Shown piece by piece: positions 17,860 to 26,855 of a stretch of 64,000 bases of DNA (position 1 is the stretch's first letter; the number at the start of each line of letters is the position of its first letter). This stretch comes from Nodosilinea sp. PGN35 (GTDB taxonomy: Bacteria > Cyanobacteriota > Cyanobacteriia > Phormidesmidales > Phormidesmidaceae). Under the pieces are notes generated by a model. That model was not told the DNA's origin. It searched no databases and saw only the letters and a list, made by a program, of their open reading frames with translations. The stretch covers positions 124,001-188,000 of the forward strand of contig NZ_JAQKQJ010000006.1 of assembly GCF_029109325.1 (NCBI RefSeq), written 5' to 3'. The translations under genes were made by a program, and so were the position numbers.

Positions 17860-18948
17860 TCACGCCTGGGGCAGCGAGAAGCGAAAGGTGCTGCCCTGGC
17901 CCAGGCTGCTCTCGACTTCGATGTGGCCGCCGTGTAGCTCGACTAGGCGTTTGGTGATGGCCAGGCCGATGCCGGTGCCGCCCATGGTGGCGGTTTGAGC
18001 CTGGGGCGATCGCCAAAACCGATCAAAGACGTGGGGCAGTTCCTCCGGAGCAATGCCAGTGCCGGTGTCGGTGACCGCAATCCAGACCTGGTTGCCAGCG
18101 GCCTGGGCGCTGAGGGTAATGTGCCCCTGGCGGGTGTGCTTGATGGCGTTGCCCAGCAGGTTGACTAGAATTTGCTCCAGGCGATCGCCGTCGGCCAGCA
18201 CCGGGGCCACATCGTCGTCGCAGCGCCAGCCCAACTGGGGGCCGTCTTCAGCGATCTGGCTGTCAAAGCGCAACAGCAGTTTTTCAAACAGGGGGGGCAG
18301 GGCGATCGCCTGCAACTCCAGCGGCAGCTGTCCCGCCTCGGCCTTTGAGAGCTCTTGCAGGTCATTCACCAGGCGCTCCAGCCTGCGGGTTTCGCGCACC
18401 AGCAGGTGGGTGGTTGCCGGGGTGAGCGCCTGGGACGACGCCTCTGACTCCTCCAGGTAACCCCGCACAATAGTCAGGGGCGTTCTCAGTTCGTGGGTCA
18501 AGTCTTCGATCAGCTCCCGCCGCCGTTCTTCCACATCTTGCAGGCTCAGGGCTAGACGGTTAAAGCTGCGGCTCAGCCGGGCCAGCTCGGGAATCTCGCT
18601 GCGGGGCACCTGCTCAGACCAGTTACCCGCCGCAAACTGACGGGTAATGCGCTCCATCTCGGTCAGAGGCTGGGTGATGCGGCGGGCCACCCAGTAGCTC
18701 AGCGCCGCCGCCGTCAGCCCGCCAACCGCGAGCGCCAGGGCTGTACTGCCACTCCAGGCGTTTTCAAACCCCCACAGCAGCTCTTCCCGTAGCTCATTAA
18801 CCACCCGCCCCACGGTCGCCATCTGGTCTAAGTGGCCCGAAAACAGATGGTGCGACGCGGCCCGGCTAATCACGATAAAGCTGCCCACCCCCACCAGCAT
18901 GACCACCAGGTGAGAGAAAAACAGCCGCCCTTGGAGCCCCACCCGCAT
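17860..18948 (-). CDS. Sensor histidine kinase (HAMP, HisKA, HATPase)
   Basis: Membrane sensor of 362 residues: helix 1 (about 9-27), a short periplasmic loop with a second helix (about 66-88), a HAMP linker ([13 protein letters not shown]), the phospho-acceptor helix ([11 protein letters not shown]) and a C-terminal ATPase lobe with N ([10 protein letters not shown]), G1 ([12 protein letters not shown]) and G2 ([10 protein letters not shown]) boxes. It starts at the ATG whose A is the last base of the regulator's TGA stop (TGATG, 18946-18950), so the two are translationally coupled. A TTG one codon earlier is an alternative. The stimulus is unknown; the small sensor loop suggests a membrane or ion signal. 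Confidence 0.9.
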   Translation of the reverse strand: MRVGLQGRLFFSHLVVMLVGVGSFIVISRAASHHLFSGHLDQMATVGRVVNELREELLWGFENAWSGSTALALAVGGLTAAALSYWVARRITQPLTEMERITRQFAAGNWSEQVPRSEIPELARLSRSFNRLALSLQDVEERRRELIEDLTHELRTPLTIVRGYLEESEASSQALTPATTHLLVRETRRLERLVNDLQELSKAEAGQLPLELQAIALPPLFEKLLLRFDSQIAEDGPQLGWRCDDDVAPVLADGDRLEQILVNLLGNAIKHTRQGHITLSAQAAGNQVWIAVTDTGTGIAPEELPHVFDRFWRSPQAQTATMGGTGIGLAITKRLVELHGGHIEVESSLGQGSTFRFSLPQA

Positions 18949-19655
18949 CAAGCGTCATCCTCAAATTTGTAGCCCATGCCCACCACCGTTTTGATGAACT
19001 GGGGTTGCTTAGGATCGAGCTCGATCTTTTTTCGCAGGCGGGCCACGTGGGTGTCCACCACCCGTTCTTCGCCAAAAAAGTCGTTACTCCAGAGCTTTTC
19101 CACCAGGTAGGCGCGGCTCCAGGCGCGGCCTGGATGGCTGAGAAAGGTGGCCAGCAGATCGAACTCGATGGTGGTCAGATCGAGTTCCTGGGCGTGGCCA
19201 TCGACCAGGTGGGTGGCTATATGGCGATCCAGGTCGAGGGTAAAGTGGGCGGTGCGATAGATCTGGCTCTGGGCCTCCTGGCGCAGGCTGCGGCGCAGCA
19301 AGGCACGGACGCGGGCCACCAGTTCGATGGGGCTAAAGGGTTTGACCAGGTAGTCGTCGGCCCCGGTGGACAGGCCAATCACCCGGTCAAGGTCTTCTCC
19401 CTTCGCGGTCAGCATCAAAATGTAGGGGTCGTAGGTGCCCGCCGCTTTGCGAATGCGAGTGCAGACCTCCAGGCCGTCTATGCCTGGCAGCATCCAGTCG
19501 AGGATGACCAACTGGGGCTGGTGGGTTTGCACCTGGCGCAGGGCATCGGAGCCGTCGCGGCTGTGCAGGCAGGCAAACCCTTCTTTTTCTAACAGCTGTT
19601 GGATGAAGCGAGCAATTTCGGCCTCGTCTTCCACGATTAAGATGGTTTGCGCCAT
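18948..19655 (-). CDS. OmpR-family response regulator
   Basis: A 235-residue DNA-binding regulator. Receiver domain 1-120 with acidic pocket E9-D10, phospho-acceptor D53 (VILDWMLPG) and the conserved T (MLTAKGE) and K (YLVKPFSP). The winged-helix output domain follows, with the recognition segment (DTHVARLRKKIE) and the closing VVGMGYKFED. It is first in the operon and is joined to its sensor kinase by a one-base overlap. Target genes cannot be read from the window. Confidence 0.93.
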   Translation of the reverse strand: MAQTILIVEDEAEIARFIQQLLEKEGFACLHSRDGSDALRQVQTHQPQLVILDWMLPGIDGLEVCTRIRKAAGTYDPYILMLTAKGEDLDRVIGLSTGADDYLVKPFSPIELVARVRALLRRSLRQEAQSQIYRTAHFTLDLDRHIATHLVDGHAQELDLTTIEFDLLATFLSHPGRAWSRAYLVEKLWSNDFFGEERVVDTHVARLRKKIELDPKQPQFIKTVVGMGYKFEDDA

Positions 19656-19970
19656 TGCCTACACTGCGGGGCTAATCGGTAGTTGTGGATGCAAATACCC
19701 TAGCACTGCGGGGGCGAGAGCAGGCCTGCCGCTGCTGTTGGTGCGTACCCACGGCCTACCGCATTCGCTTGATGGCTCGCTGACGAGGCTTTTTCAAGAC
19801 AAGCTTGACCCCTACGACCTCATCTCCTTCCCCTAGGTAGAAAACGGCCAGGGCACCTCCTCAACTGGCGAAAAGCTGAGCCAGTTGGACGACCCTACGA
19901 CCGTCGCGATCGATTGTTTTACGACACCGCCGCCAAACGCTCAATACCTAAACCCATCTCCACCTAGAAA

Positions 19971-20022
19971 ATAGCCAGAACAGGTGCGTCAAGCGAAGCA
20001 GTAACGCACCTGTTCTGGCTAT
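19971..20022 (-). terminator. Hairpin terminator downstream of the DUF2267 gene
   Basis: A perfect 19-bp inverted repeat (19971-19989 with 20004-20022; arm starts ATAGCCAGAACAGG) with a 14-base loop. On the minus strand the stem is followed by TTTTC, and it begins 22 bases past the DUF2267 stop. The rest of the 388-base spacer (19656-20043) shows no gene; it contains the promoter of the regulator-kinase operon. Confidence 0.75.
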
Positions 20023-20043
20023 CTGTTTAGAATGGGGCTATCG

Positions 20044-20610
20044 CTATGCTTGTCCCCAGAGTTCTCGCACACCTGCTTCGGGTAGCCAGCTGGCAATTTC
20101 CTGAATCCGATCTTCCGAGAGTTCGGCCTTTGTTGCAGAAAAAACGGCTTTTACTGCTTGCTTACAGGCCGCTGCTCGGGCTTCAGGGCCTTCGGGAGTT
20201 CTTTCTAGCCCACCTTCGTTGGCGGCTCGAAAAAAGAAGCGATCGGAGTCAATTTTGAAGATGCCAGGCCCTTGCCAAGGTGGACGCACTCGGCTGAGAA
20301 AGCCCACTAGGGGATTGGTGTCTTTCCATAGCTCAGTGACCTCCACTTGCAGCGTCTTGTCCTGGGTGGGTATGGCCTCTTCGTGCAGTTCATCGGCCAC
20401 GCGATCGGCGGCTTCAGTTGTCATGAGATCACGCATGATGCGAAACACAACTTCAGTGAAGTCTCTGGCCTCGTAGGGGTCAGAGAATCCCCCGTCCGCC
20501 ATAACCTTTGCTAGAAAAGGCCGATCCCGATCGGCGATCGCAGAGCGGGAGTTTTTGGCTTCGGTGGTATCAGCCGCCACTGGGCTACGTTCTGTCGTTT
20601 TATCTACCAT
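20044..20610 (-). CDS. DUF2267 domain protein
   Basis: A 188-residue soluble, acidic protein of the DUF2267 type. The middle part shows an alpha-helical module repeated with ARDFTEVVFRIMRDLMTTEAADRVADEL, broken here as ARDFTEVVFRIMRD and EAADRVADELHEEA, and the end has a matching module (AACKQAVKAVFSATKAELSE, then WLPEAGVRELWG). The first 25 residues are polar and probably disordered. Function of the family is unknown. It is a single gene with its own hairpin terminator. Confidence 0.75.
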   Translation of the reverse strand: MVDKTTERSPVAADTTEAKNSRSAIADRDRPFLAKVMADGGFSDPYEARDFTEVVFRIMRDLMTTEAADRVADELHEEAIPTQDKTLQVEVTELWKDTNPLVGFLSRVRPPWQGPGIFKIDSDRFFFRAANEGGLERTPEGPEARAAACKQAVKAVFSATKAELSEDRIQEIASWLPEAGVRELWGQA

Positions 20611-20810
20611 TCTCGCTTCCTTTACTGCTGAGCAGTAGTCTTGACCTGAGTAAAGGTTACGAAAGTTTAAGCATCTGAGCGTCTCTCAGAAGTTCAGGCG
20701 CAGCCAGGTCAGAAGATAGAGTTTTGGCCAAAGCTGGCGGTAGATGTTAGGCGCTGTGATCGCAGCAGGAATGGACTGCTTTGTCTGCCCCAGGGTTTCT
20801 CCATGCCAGG

Positions 20811-21554
20811 TCAGGCGAAGGGAAATGGTTTCCAGGGAATCCATTCGGCCCAGAGTTGGGCCATGGTGCCATCGGCCAGGGCGGCGGCGATCGCGGCATT
20901 GAGTGTGGCATTCAGCGTGGGGTTGGCCTTGGGGGTGGCGATCGCAAAGGGCACCCGCGTCGGCAGGGTGAAGGCAATCTCCAGCGCGTCGTCCTCCTCA
21001 GCGGCCACCACCAGCACCAGTTCGTCGTCGATCAGCGCGTCGATATCCCCCGCTCGCAGAGCCGCCAGCATCTCCGGCAGCACCTGGTCGCTGCCGGGAT
21101 AGGGCACCGCTGTCGCCCCAGGGAACCCATCGACCAGGGCGATGTTGGTGCTGTCTGCCAGGCCGCCCACCCGCTTGCCCGCCAGATCGTCTACAGAGGT
21201 AATGCCGCTGCCTTTTTTCACCAGTACCGCCTCGTCAAACAGGCCGTAGGGCTGGGTAAAACCCACTACCTGAAGGCGTTCGGGGGTAATCGCCTGGTTA
21301 AACCACACTGCATCGTAATGGCGGGTGCCGAGGCAGGTGTAGAACTCGGCCATGGGCAGGTTGTGCCACACCGGAGTCAGCCCCAGGGACTGGCAGATGG
21401 CGCGGGCCAGCTCGGGTTCGTAGCCAGTGCGGTGGCCGTCGGCGGTCAAAAAGCTCATGGGGCGGGCATCAAAGTCGCTGGCGGCGATGTGCAGCACACC
21501 CGGCTCAACGGTCAGCCCGGTCAGAGATTCGGCAGCGGGTAACGGAGGACACAT
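20811..21554 (-). CDS. Family 3 solute-binding protein-like, without a visible signal peptide
   Basis: A 247-residue protein with the type II periplasmic-binding fold used by polar amino-acid ABC transporters: GYEPELARAICQSLGL, the YTCLGTRHYDAVWFNQAITPERLQ stretch (seen as RHYDAVWFNQ and TPERLQVVGF), then LAGKRVGGLADST and an amino-acid-binding hinge DALIDDELVLV. The usual export signal and lipobox are missing: the frame begins MCPPLPAAESLTG, in which only Cys2 could be the remnant of a lipid anchor. No permease or ATPase gene is near. It is divergent from the PhyH gene and might sense or bind a substrate of that cluster (inference). Confidence 0.75.
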   Translation of the reverse strand: MCPPLPAAESLTGLTVEPGVLHIAASDFDARPMSFLTADGHRTGYEPELARAICQSLGLTPVWHNLPMAEFYTCLGTRHYDAVWFNQAITPERLQVVGFTQPYGLFDEAVLVKKGSGITSVDDLAGKRVGGLADSTNIALVDGFPGATAVPYPGSDQVLPEMLAALRAGDIDALIDDELVLVVAAEEDDALEIAFTLPTRVPFAIATPKANPTLNATLNAAIAAALADGTMAQLWAEWIPWKPFPFA

Positions 21555-21845
21555 AATCTTTGGGGGGAGAACTTATTATGACAAGTACATCCGGCTCCCC
21601 CAATTTTGTCAACCAAGTCGCGTCACATTCTGCCCCATAGGTTGTGTGAACCCCCATGTAGAGATTTGGTGGTTGTTGGGTTCCGCTAGCGCTCTACCCA
21701 ACCTACGGAACTGGGCGGGCAAGTCGCTATCGGTAGGGTGGGTACTGACCACTACCCTCAGGTTCTCTGTCAATCAAGCGTCCTATCAGCCCAGTCAAGC
21801 CTGTCCCGTTCCCTGTGTTTCCTGCACCCAGAACCTCTGTTTGCA

Positions 21846-22742
21846 ATGGACTATCAACCGATTCAACTCACCCCCGAGCAGATTCAGCAGTTCCAGGACG
21901 ATGGCTTCTTGATCCTGGAAAACTTTCTGCCACCCGACTACGCCCAGCGCCTGGCCAGCCGCCTGGAGCCGATGTTCCACGGCGAGTTTGAGACCGGCAT
22001 TTTCCCCGACGAGTGGCACTGGCGACCGCGCATGAGCCTGCCCGACATCACCCGCGAGATCTGCAACGGCTGGAAGTGCGATCGCACCATCGCCAGCCTG
22101 GTGCTCTCCTCAGAAATTGGCCGCCTCAGCGCCACCCTAGCGGGGTGGGAGGGTGCCCGCATCGGCCAGGACAGCCTGTGGATGAAGCCCCCCGGAGCCC
22201 AGGCGATCGCCATGCACCAGGACGGCGTCTACATCGACTACCTGAACCCCGCCGAAATGATCACCTGCTGGGTGGCCCTCGATCGCGCCACCGCCGCCGA
22301 CGGCACCCTGGTCTACGCCCGAGGCTCTCACAAGTGGCCGATCTCCCATGTAGAAGGCGAATTCCACGCCCCCACCAAAGACTACCGCTGGGCCATGCTG
22401 CAAGCCGCCGAGAATGCCGGCGTGACCGAACCGGAGTTGGTCGTCGTCGATGTGCCCGCTGGCGGCTGCGCCTTTCACCACGGGCGCACCTGGCACGGCC
22501 TCGGCCCCACCACCCGCACCGAAGGCATGTTCCGCAGCATTGGGTTGCATACCATTCCCGCCAGCGCCCAGTTTCACCCCACCAACCCCCAGGGCTACAT
22601 CTACGGTCGCTATAAGCGGGTGGGCCACACCGAAATGGACGAGAGCTTTTTCCCCATTCTCTGGCGCAGCGACGGCTACCGCAGCCCCCACCTGGCGGCG
22701 TATTGCGACGACCCATTGGGGAAGGCCATGGCGATCGCCTGA
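21846..22742 (+). CDS. Phytanoyl-CoA dioxygenase (PhyH) family oxygenase
   Basis: Fe(II)/2-oxoglutarate-dependent oxygenase of 298 residues. The iron-binding H124-x-D126 in AMHQDGVYID is clear and the distal histidine is probably H217 (RTWHGLGP), with R230 or a nearby arginine for 2-oxoglutarate. The frame continues upstream to 21738, but the ATG at 21846 fits the family start (LTPEQIQQFQDDGFLILENFLP). It is the first gene of a run of three on the plus strand with the acyl-CoA dehydrogenase and copper amine oxidase. Substrate unknown; PhyH enzymes hydroxylate many small molecules, including amino acids. Confidence 0.87.
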   Translation: MDYQPIQLTPEQIQQFQDDGFLILENFLPPDYAQRLASRLEPMFHGEFETGIFPDEWHWRPRMSLPDITREICNGWKCDRTIASLVLSSEIGRLSATLAGWEGARIGQDSLWMKPPGAQAIAMHQDGVYIDYLNPAEMITCWVALDRATAADGTLVYARGSHKWPISHVEGEFHAPTKDYRWAMLQAAENAGVTEPELVVVDVPAGGCAFHHGRTWHGLGPTTRTEGMFRSIGLHTIPASAQFHPTNPQGYIYGRYKRVGHTEMDESFFPILWRSDGYRSPHLAAYCDDPLGKAMAIA

Positions 22743-22877
22743 CGATTTTGGATTGGCGATTTTGGATTTTGGATTGTTGGCGAAGTACCCCGGCGGTGGG
22801 TTACGGCCATAGCGAAAGCGATCGCCTTCCCCAAAAGCTATCTGTGGCCTAACCCACCAAAATCCAAAATCCAAAAC
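22743..22877. repeat. Inverted pair of a GATTTTGG-rich short repeat
   Basis: The arm GATTTTGGATTGGCGATTTT (22743-22762 and on) recurs as its complement near 22857-22877 (CAAAATCCAAAATCC). A third copy stands at 39860-39887 in front of the dxr-side small gene. This is a short dispersed repeat typical of cyanobacterial spacers. It fills the spacer between the PhyH and dehydrogenase genes. Confidence 0.6.
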
Positions 22878-22967
22878 GTCCCTCACTCCCCCACCCCCAG
22901 GGCAGACACACGGGTCTGCCCCTACCCATTCACCCCCCACCCATCCACCAACTACTCCCCACTCCCC

Positions 22968-24392
22968 ATGTCCACCAAAACCTGGAACGGCCTCCCCTTT
23001 ACCGGCCTCAGCGAAGACTTCGACCCCCAGTGGCTGCTGACGCCCGAACAGCAGGCATTGCAGGCGAGGCTGATCGAGCTGTGCGCGCAGGTGCTCAGGC
23101 CCAATGCGATCGCCTCCGATCGCGGCCTGATCTACCCCCGCGACAATTTCAAAGCCCTGGCCTCCCTGGGATTGCTCAGTCTATTTGTGCCCAAAGCGTG
23201 GGGCGGCCTGGGCGAAAACCATGTCTGCGCCGCCATGGTGGTAGAAACCATCGCCCGCTACGGCTGCCCCAGCACAGCGATGTGCTACACCATGCACCTG
23301 GGGGCGGTGGCGGCGGCCCTGTTTCGCGCCCACGACAGTCCAGAGTTGCAGAGTTTGCTGAAGCGGTTGGACAGCGAGGTGCTGATCGGCACGCTGTCCT
23401 ATTCCGATCCCGAGACGGGCTCCCACTTCTGGTATCCCGTATCGTCTAAGGCGACGGCTACCCCCGACGGCTGGCAGGTGAACAAAAAGGCGTCGTGGAC
23501 GACTTCGGCGGGGTTTGCCGACTGGTACATTGTGCAGACCACCAGCCCCCACTTCAACGGCGATTTCTCTGACCTGTCCTGCTTTTTGATCTACGCCGAC
23601 GAGGTGCAGGCCGAACCCCACAAATGGGACGCCCTGGGCCTGCGCGGCAACCAGTCGGGCACGCTGCTGGTGGATGGGGTGACGGTACCGCGCGATCGCA
23701 TGGTTGGCCCCGAGGGCGACGGCACCGCCTCCAACGACGAAATTGTCGATCCGTTCTTTTTGCTCTGCTCGTCGGCCTGCTGGAATGGGATTGCCCTGGG
23801 GGCGATCGACATTGCCAAGGCCCACGTTACCCGCAAAAAGCACGTCGATGTGGGCATGCGCGTGGCCGACTACCCCACCATTCAGGACTACTTCGGCGAG
23901 GCAATCATGAACACCAGCGCCTGCCGCATGTTCACCTTCTCTATGGGCCAGCTGATGGATCAGCTTACCAACGGGTGCGACTGGTCAGTCCATGCGGATG
24001 TGACGGCCCTGCCCCGCGCCGCCTACCTGCACTGGTACTGGCAGATCAAGTTCGAGGCGGCCAAGAATGTGGCCCATGTCTGCGACAAAATGCTCCACGC
24101 CTGCGGCGGCTCCGGCTTTAAGAAGGATATGGAAATCGAGCGCTACCTGCGCGACGGCAAGGCGGGCTGGGTGATGGGGCCGACCAACGAGGTGCTGCGC
24201 CAGTTTGTCGGCAAGTCGGCCCTGCTGGGCTTCGACTCTTTGGACTACTGGAACCAGTCGGTGAACGAGCGAGTGCTGCACAACGAGCTGAAGAAGATGG
24301 ACGCTGACGCCAAGCGCAAGCTGGCGGAGTCGCTGCTGGCAGATTTGGAGGCAGCCGAAACCGCTGCCCCCATTCCCATCGCCGCCGCGTAG
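22968..24392 (+). CDS. Acyl-CoA dehydrogenase-like flavoprotein
   Basis: A 474-residue FAD-dependent dehydrogenase of the acyl-CoA dehydrogenase fold. N-terminal helical domain, then the middle beta-domain (TLSYSDPETGSHFWYP), and the C-terminal helical domain with CGGSGFKKDMEIERYLRDG and the GPTNEVLRQF segment, where the glutamate corresponds to the catalytic base position in GTxE-type enzymes. No CoA is implied by sequence alone; relatives oxidise nitroalkanes, amines or thioesters. ATG 22968 lies directly after CCCC. It sits between the PhyH oxygenase and the copper amine oxidase, suggesting one pathway. Confidence 0.87.
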   Translation: MSTKTWNGLPFTGLSEDFDPQWLLTPEQQALQARLIELCAQVLRPNAIASDRGLIYPRDNFKALASLGLLSLFVPKAWGGLGENHVCAAMVVETIARYGCPSTAMCYTMHLGAVAAALFRAHDSPELQSLLKRLDSEVLIGTLSYSDPETGSHFWYPVSSKATATPDGWQVNKKASWTTSAGFADWYIVQTTSPHFNGDFSDLSCFLIYADEVQAEPHKWDALGLRGNQSGTLLVDGVTVPRDRMVGPEGDGTASNDEIVDPFFLLCSSACWNGIALGAIDIAKAHVTRKKHVDVGMRVADYPTIQDYFGEAIMNTSACRMFTFSMGQLMDQLTNGCDWSVHADVTALPRAAYLHWYWQIKFEAAKNVAHVCDKMLHACGGSGFKKDMEIERYLRDGKAGWVMGPTNEVLRQFVGKSALLGFDSLDYWNQSVNERVLHNELKKMDADAKRKLAESLLADLEAAETAAPIPIAAA

Positions 24393-24411
24393 GGTGGGCA
24401 CCCGCTGACCC

Positions 24412-24474
24412 AGAACTCGGGGTTCTGCGGTAAGCCCACATCCTCTGGTACGCCCGGGCAGAACCCCGAGTTCT
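24412..24474. repeat. 17-bp inverted repeat between the dehydrogenase and amine oxidase genes
   Basis: The arm AGAACTCGGGGTTCTGC (24412-24428) recurs as its exact complement at 24458-24474, with a 29-base loop, and runs on into TTCC. A stem this strong could weaken read-through from the dehydrogenase gene or mark a dispersed repeat. The distance to the amine oxidase ATG is about 100 bases. Confidence 0.7.
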
Positions 24475-24576
24475 TTCCTGCTGACTTTCTCCATCCTGCC
24501 TATTTCCCCGTCGGGGCGCACTGCTGTGCACCCCAACCCCCGACCTAAACCAACTACCCCCTAGGAGCCGTATCCC

Positions 24577-26508
24577 ATGACCATTGCCCAAGAACGTCCC
24601 ACCGCGATCGCCGTTGCCCACCCCCTCGAACCCCTCACCCCCGAGGAGATCGCCGCCGCCGTCGCCATTCTGCGCGAGGAAAAATCCCTCGGGGCTAGCA
24701 CCCGCTTTGCCACCGTCACTCTGCATGAACCGGCCAAGGAAACGGTGCTGGGCTTCAGGCCGGGGGATGCGATCGTGCGCGAGGCCTTTGCGATCATTCT
24801 CGATAACGCGACGGCCCAGACCTACGAGGCGATCGTCTCGCTCACCGAGGGTACTGTCATCTCCTGGCAGCACATTCCCGGCGTGCAGCCGCCGATCATG
24901 CTGGATGAGTTTATTGAGTGCGAGAACGCGGTCAAGGCCTGCCCGGAGTTTATTGAAGCGATCGCCAAGCGTGGCATCACTGACCCCAGCCTGGTCATGG
25001 TCGACCCCTGGTCGGCGGGCAACTACGGCCTTGCCGACGAAGACGGCGTCCGCCTCTCCCGCGCCCTCTGCTGGGTGCGGGCCAACCCCACCGACAACGG
25101 CTATGCCCGCCCCATCGAGGGCGTCATTCCCGTGGTGGATCTCAACAAAATGGAAGTGGTGCGGGTGGAGGACCACGGCGTCGTGCCCCTGCCGCCCCAG
25201 GCCGCTAACTACTCCCAGGAGTACATCAAAAACTTCCGCACCGACCTCAAGCCCCTGGAAATCATTCAGCCCGAAGGCCCCAGCTTCACTGTCGAGGGCC
25301 ACCAGATTTCCTGGCAAAAGTGGAAAATGCGCATCGGCTTCACCCCCCGCGAGGGGCTGGTGCTCTACACCGTCTCCTACACCGACGCGGGCGAAGAGCG
25401 CCCCATTCTCTACCGCGCCTCGCTATCAGAAATGACCGTGCCCTACGGCGACCCCCAGCCCCACCACTACCGCAAAAACGCCTTCGACGTAGGCGAGTAC
25501 GGCGTCGGCACCCTGGCCAACTCCCTCAAGCTGGGCTGCGACTGCCTGGGCGAAATCTACTACTTCGACGCTTTCATGACCAACTCGCGCGGCGAGGTGG
25601 CCCAGATTGAGCACGCCGTCTGCCTCCACGAAGAGGACTTTGGCATTCTCTGGAAGCACGTGGACTGGCGCACTGACGAGACTGAAGTGAGGCGATCGCG
25701 CCGCCTAGTGGTCTCCTTCATCGCCACCGTGGGCAACTACGAGTACGGCTTCTTCTGGTACTTCTACCAGGATGGCACCATCCAGTACGAGGTCAAGCTG
25801 ACGGGCATGCTCAGCACCGCCGCTGTCCCCCCCGGCGAAGTGCCCAAGTACGGCACTCTGATCGCCCCCCAACTCTACGCCCCCGCCCACCAGCACATCT
25901 TCAACGTGCGCATGGATATGTGCATCGACGGCATGCAAAACTCGGTGTATGAGGTGGACGTAGAACCGGAGGAAGACGAAACCCTCAACCCCTACGGCAA
26001 CGCCTTCTACGCCAAATCCACCCTGCTTGCCACCGAGCAGCAGGCCCAGCGCCTGATCGACCCCATGAAGGCCCGCTACTGGAAGATCGTCAACCCCAAC
26101 GAAACCAACGCCGTCGGCTACCCCACCGCCTATAAACTGATGCCCGGCGAAAACACCCTGCCCCTGGCTCGCCCCCACGCCAGCGTGATTAAGCGCGCCA
26201 CCTACATGACCAAGCACCTGTGGGTGACCCCCTACGCCCCGGACGAAAAGTTTCCGGCGGGCAACTACCCCAACCAGCACCCCGGCGGCGACGGCCTGCC
26301 CCAGTGGACGGCGGGCGATCGCCCGGTGGAGAACACCGACCTGGTGGTGTGGTACACCTTTGCCCACACCCACATTCCCCGCGCTGAAGACTGGCCGGTG
26401 ATGCCCACCGCCTACGTGGGCTTTATGCTCAAGCCGCTAAATTTCTTTGACGAAAACCCCGCCAACGACGTACCCCCCGCCGCCAGTAAACACAGCTGCT
26501 GCAACTGA
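24577..26508 (+). CDS. Copper-containing primary amine oxidase
   Basis: Oxidises primary amines to aldehydes, ammonia and hydrogen peroxide with a topaquinone cofactor. The 643-residue chain matches bacterial enzymes of the Arthrobacter globiformis type in length and motifs. Y388 in VGNYEYG is the tyrosine converted to topaquinone; D304 (AFDVGEYGVG) is the catalytic base; H438 and H440 (AHQHIF) and H599 (FAHTHIPRAEDW) are the copper ligands. The C-terminus ends in KHSCCN. No signal peptide is seen, so it is probably cytosolic. Third in the PhyH-dehydrogenase-oxidase run, 184 bases behind the dehydrogenase. The amine substrate cannot be told. Confidence 0.95.
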   Translation: MTIAQERPTAIAVAHPLEPLTPEEIAAAVAILREEKSLGASTRFATVTLHEPAKETVLGFRPGDAIVREAFAIILDNATAQTYEAIVSLTEGTVISWQHIPGVQPPIMLDEFIECENAVKACPEFIEAIAKRGITDPSLVMVDPWSAGNYGLADEDGVRLSRALCWVRANPTDNGYARPIEGVIPVVDLNKMEVVRVEDHGVVPLPPQAANYSQEYIKNFRTDLKPLEIIQPEGPSFTVEGHQISWQKWKMRIGFTPREGLVLYTVSYTDAGEERPILYRASLSEMTVPYGDPQPHHYRKNAFDVGEYGVGTLANSLKLGCDCLGEIYYFDAFMTNSRGEVAQIEHAVCLHEEDFGILWKHVDWRTDETEVRRSRRLVVSFIATVGNYEYGFFWYFYQDGTIQYEVKLTGMLSTAAVPPGEVPKYGTLIAPQLYAPAHQHIFNVRMDMCIDGMQNSVYEVDVEPEEDETLNPYGNAFYAKSTLLATEQQAQRLIDPMKARYWKIVNPNETNAVGYPTAYKLMPGENTLPLARPHASVIKRATYMTKHLWVTPYAPDEKFPAGNYPNQHPGGDGLPQWTAGDRPVENTDLVVWYTFAHTHIPRAEDWPVMPTAYVGFMLKPLNFFDENPANDVPPAASKHSCCN

Positions 26509-26570
26509 TCGGCCTTCAGTATTTCCATGATTTACTATGGGAATGCTGAGGTCACTGTTTCTGGGGCGCT

Positions 26571-26771
26571 GTGATGACAGCCCAATCGCAAGCTGAACCT
26601 ACGTTACGAGAGCTTGCCGACAAGATCGACAAGCTCTCTACCGATGTTGAGCGCTCTAACGGCAAGTTTGATAACTACCAAAAGGCTACCCAATGGGTGG
26701 TGCAACTGGCGTTTACGCTGATTGCCAGCGCCACTCTCACAGTGATTCTTTCTACGGTATTTAAGCAATAG
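26571..26771 (+). CDS. Small coiled-coil membrane-anchored protein
   Basis: A 66-residue product (or 65 from the ATG at 26574) with a polar helical N-terminus (LRELADKIDKLSTDVERSNG) that looks like a coiled coil, and one C-terminal membrane helix (about 42-63) ending in KQ. The arrangement is like small phage holin or XhlA-type membrane proteins and like short sensor partners; no function is assigned. It opens the accessory stretch that follows the amine oxidase. Confidence 0.6.
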   Translation: MMTAQSQAEPTLRELADKIDKLSTDVERSNGKFDNYQKATQWVVQLAFTLIASATLTVILSTVFKQ

Positions 26772-26855
26772 TGTGCTCGTCAACAGCTTTGAACGGCACA
26801 ATGACGAGTCTCGTCGCAGTTCGTGGGTTTCATTTGGCGATGCTAAAATGCGGCT

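Noticed and set aside
17645..18016. A 123-codon minus-strand frame
   Set aside because: Its first two-thirds overlap the kinase gene; only the last 40 codons from ATG 17767 look like a gene.
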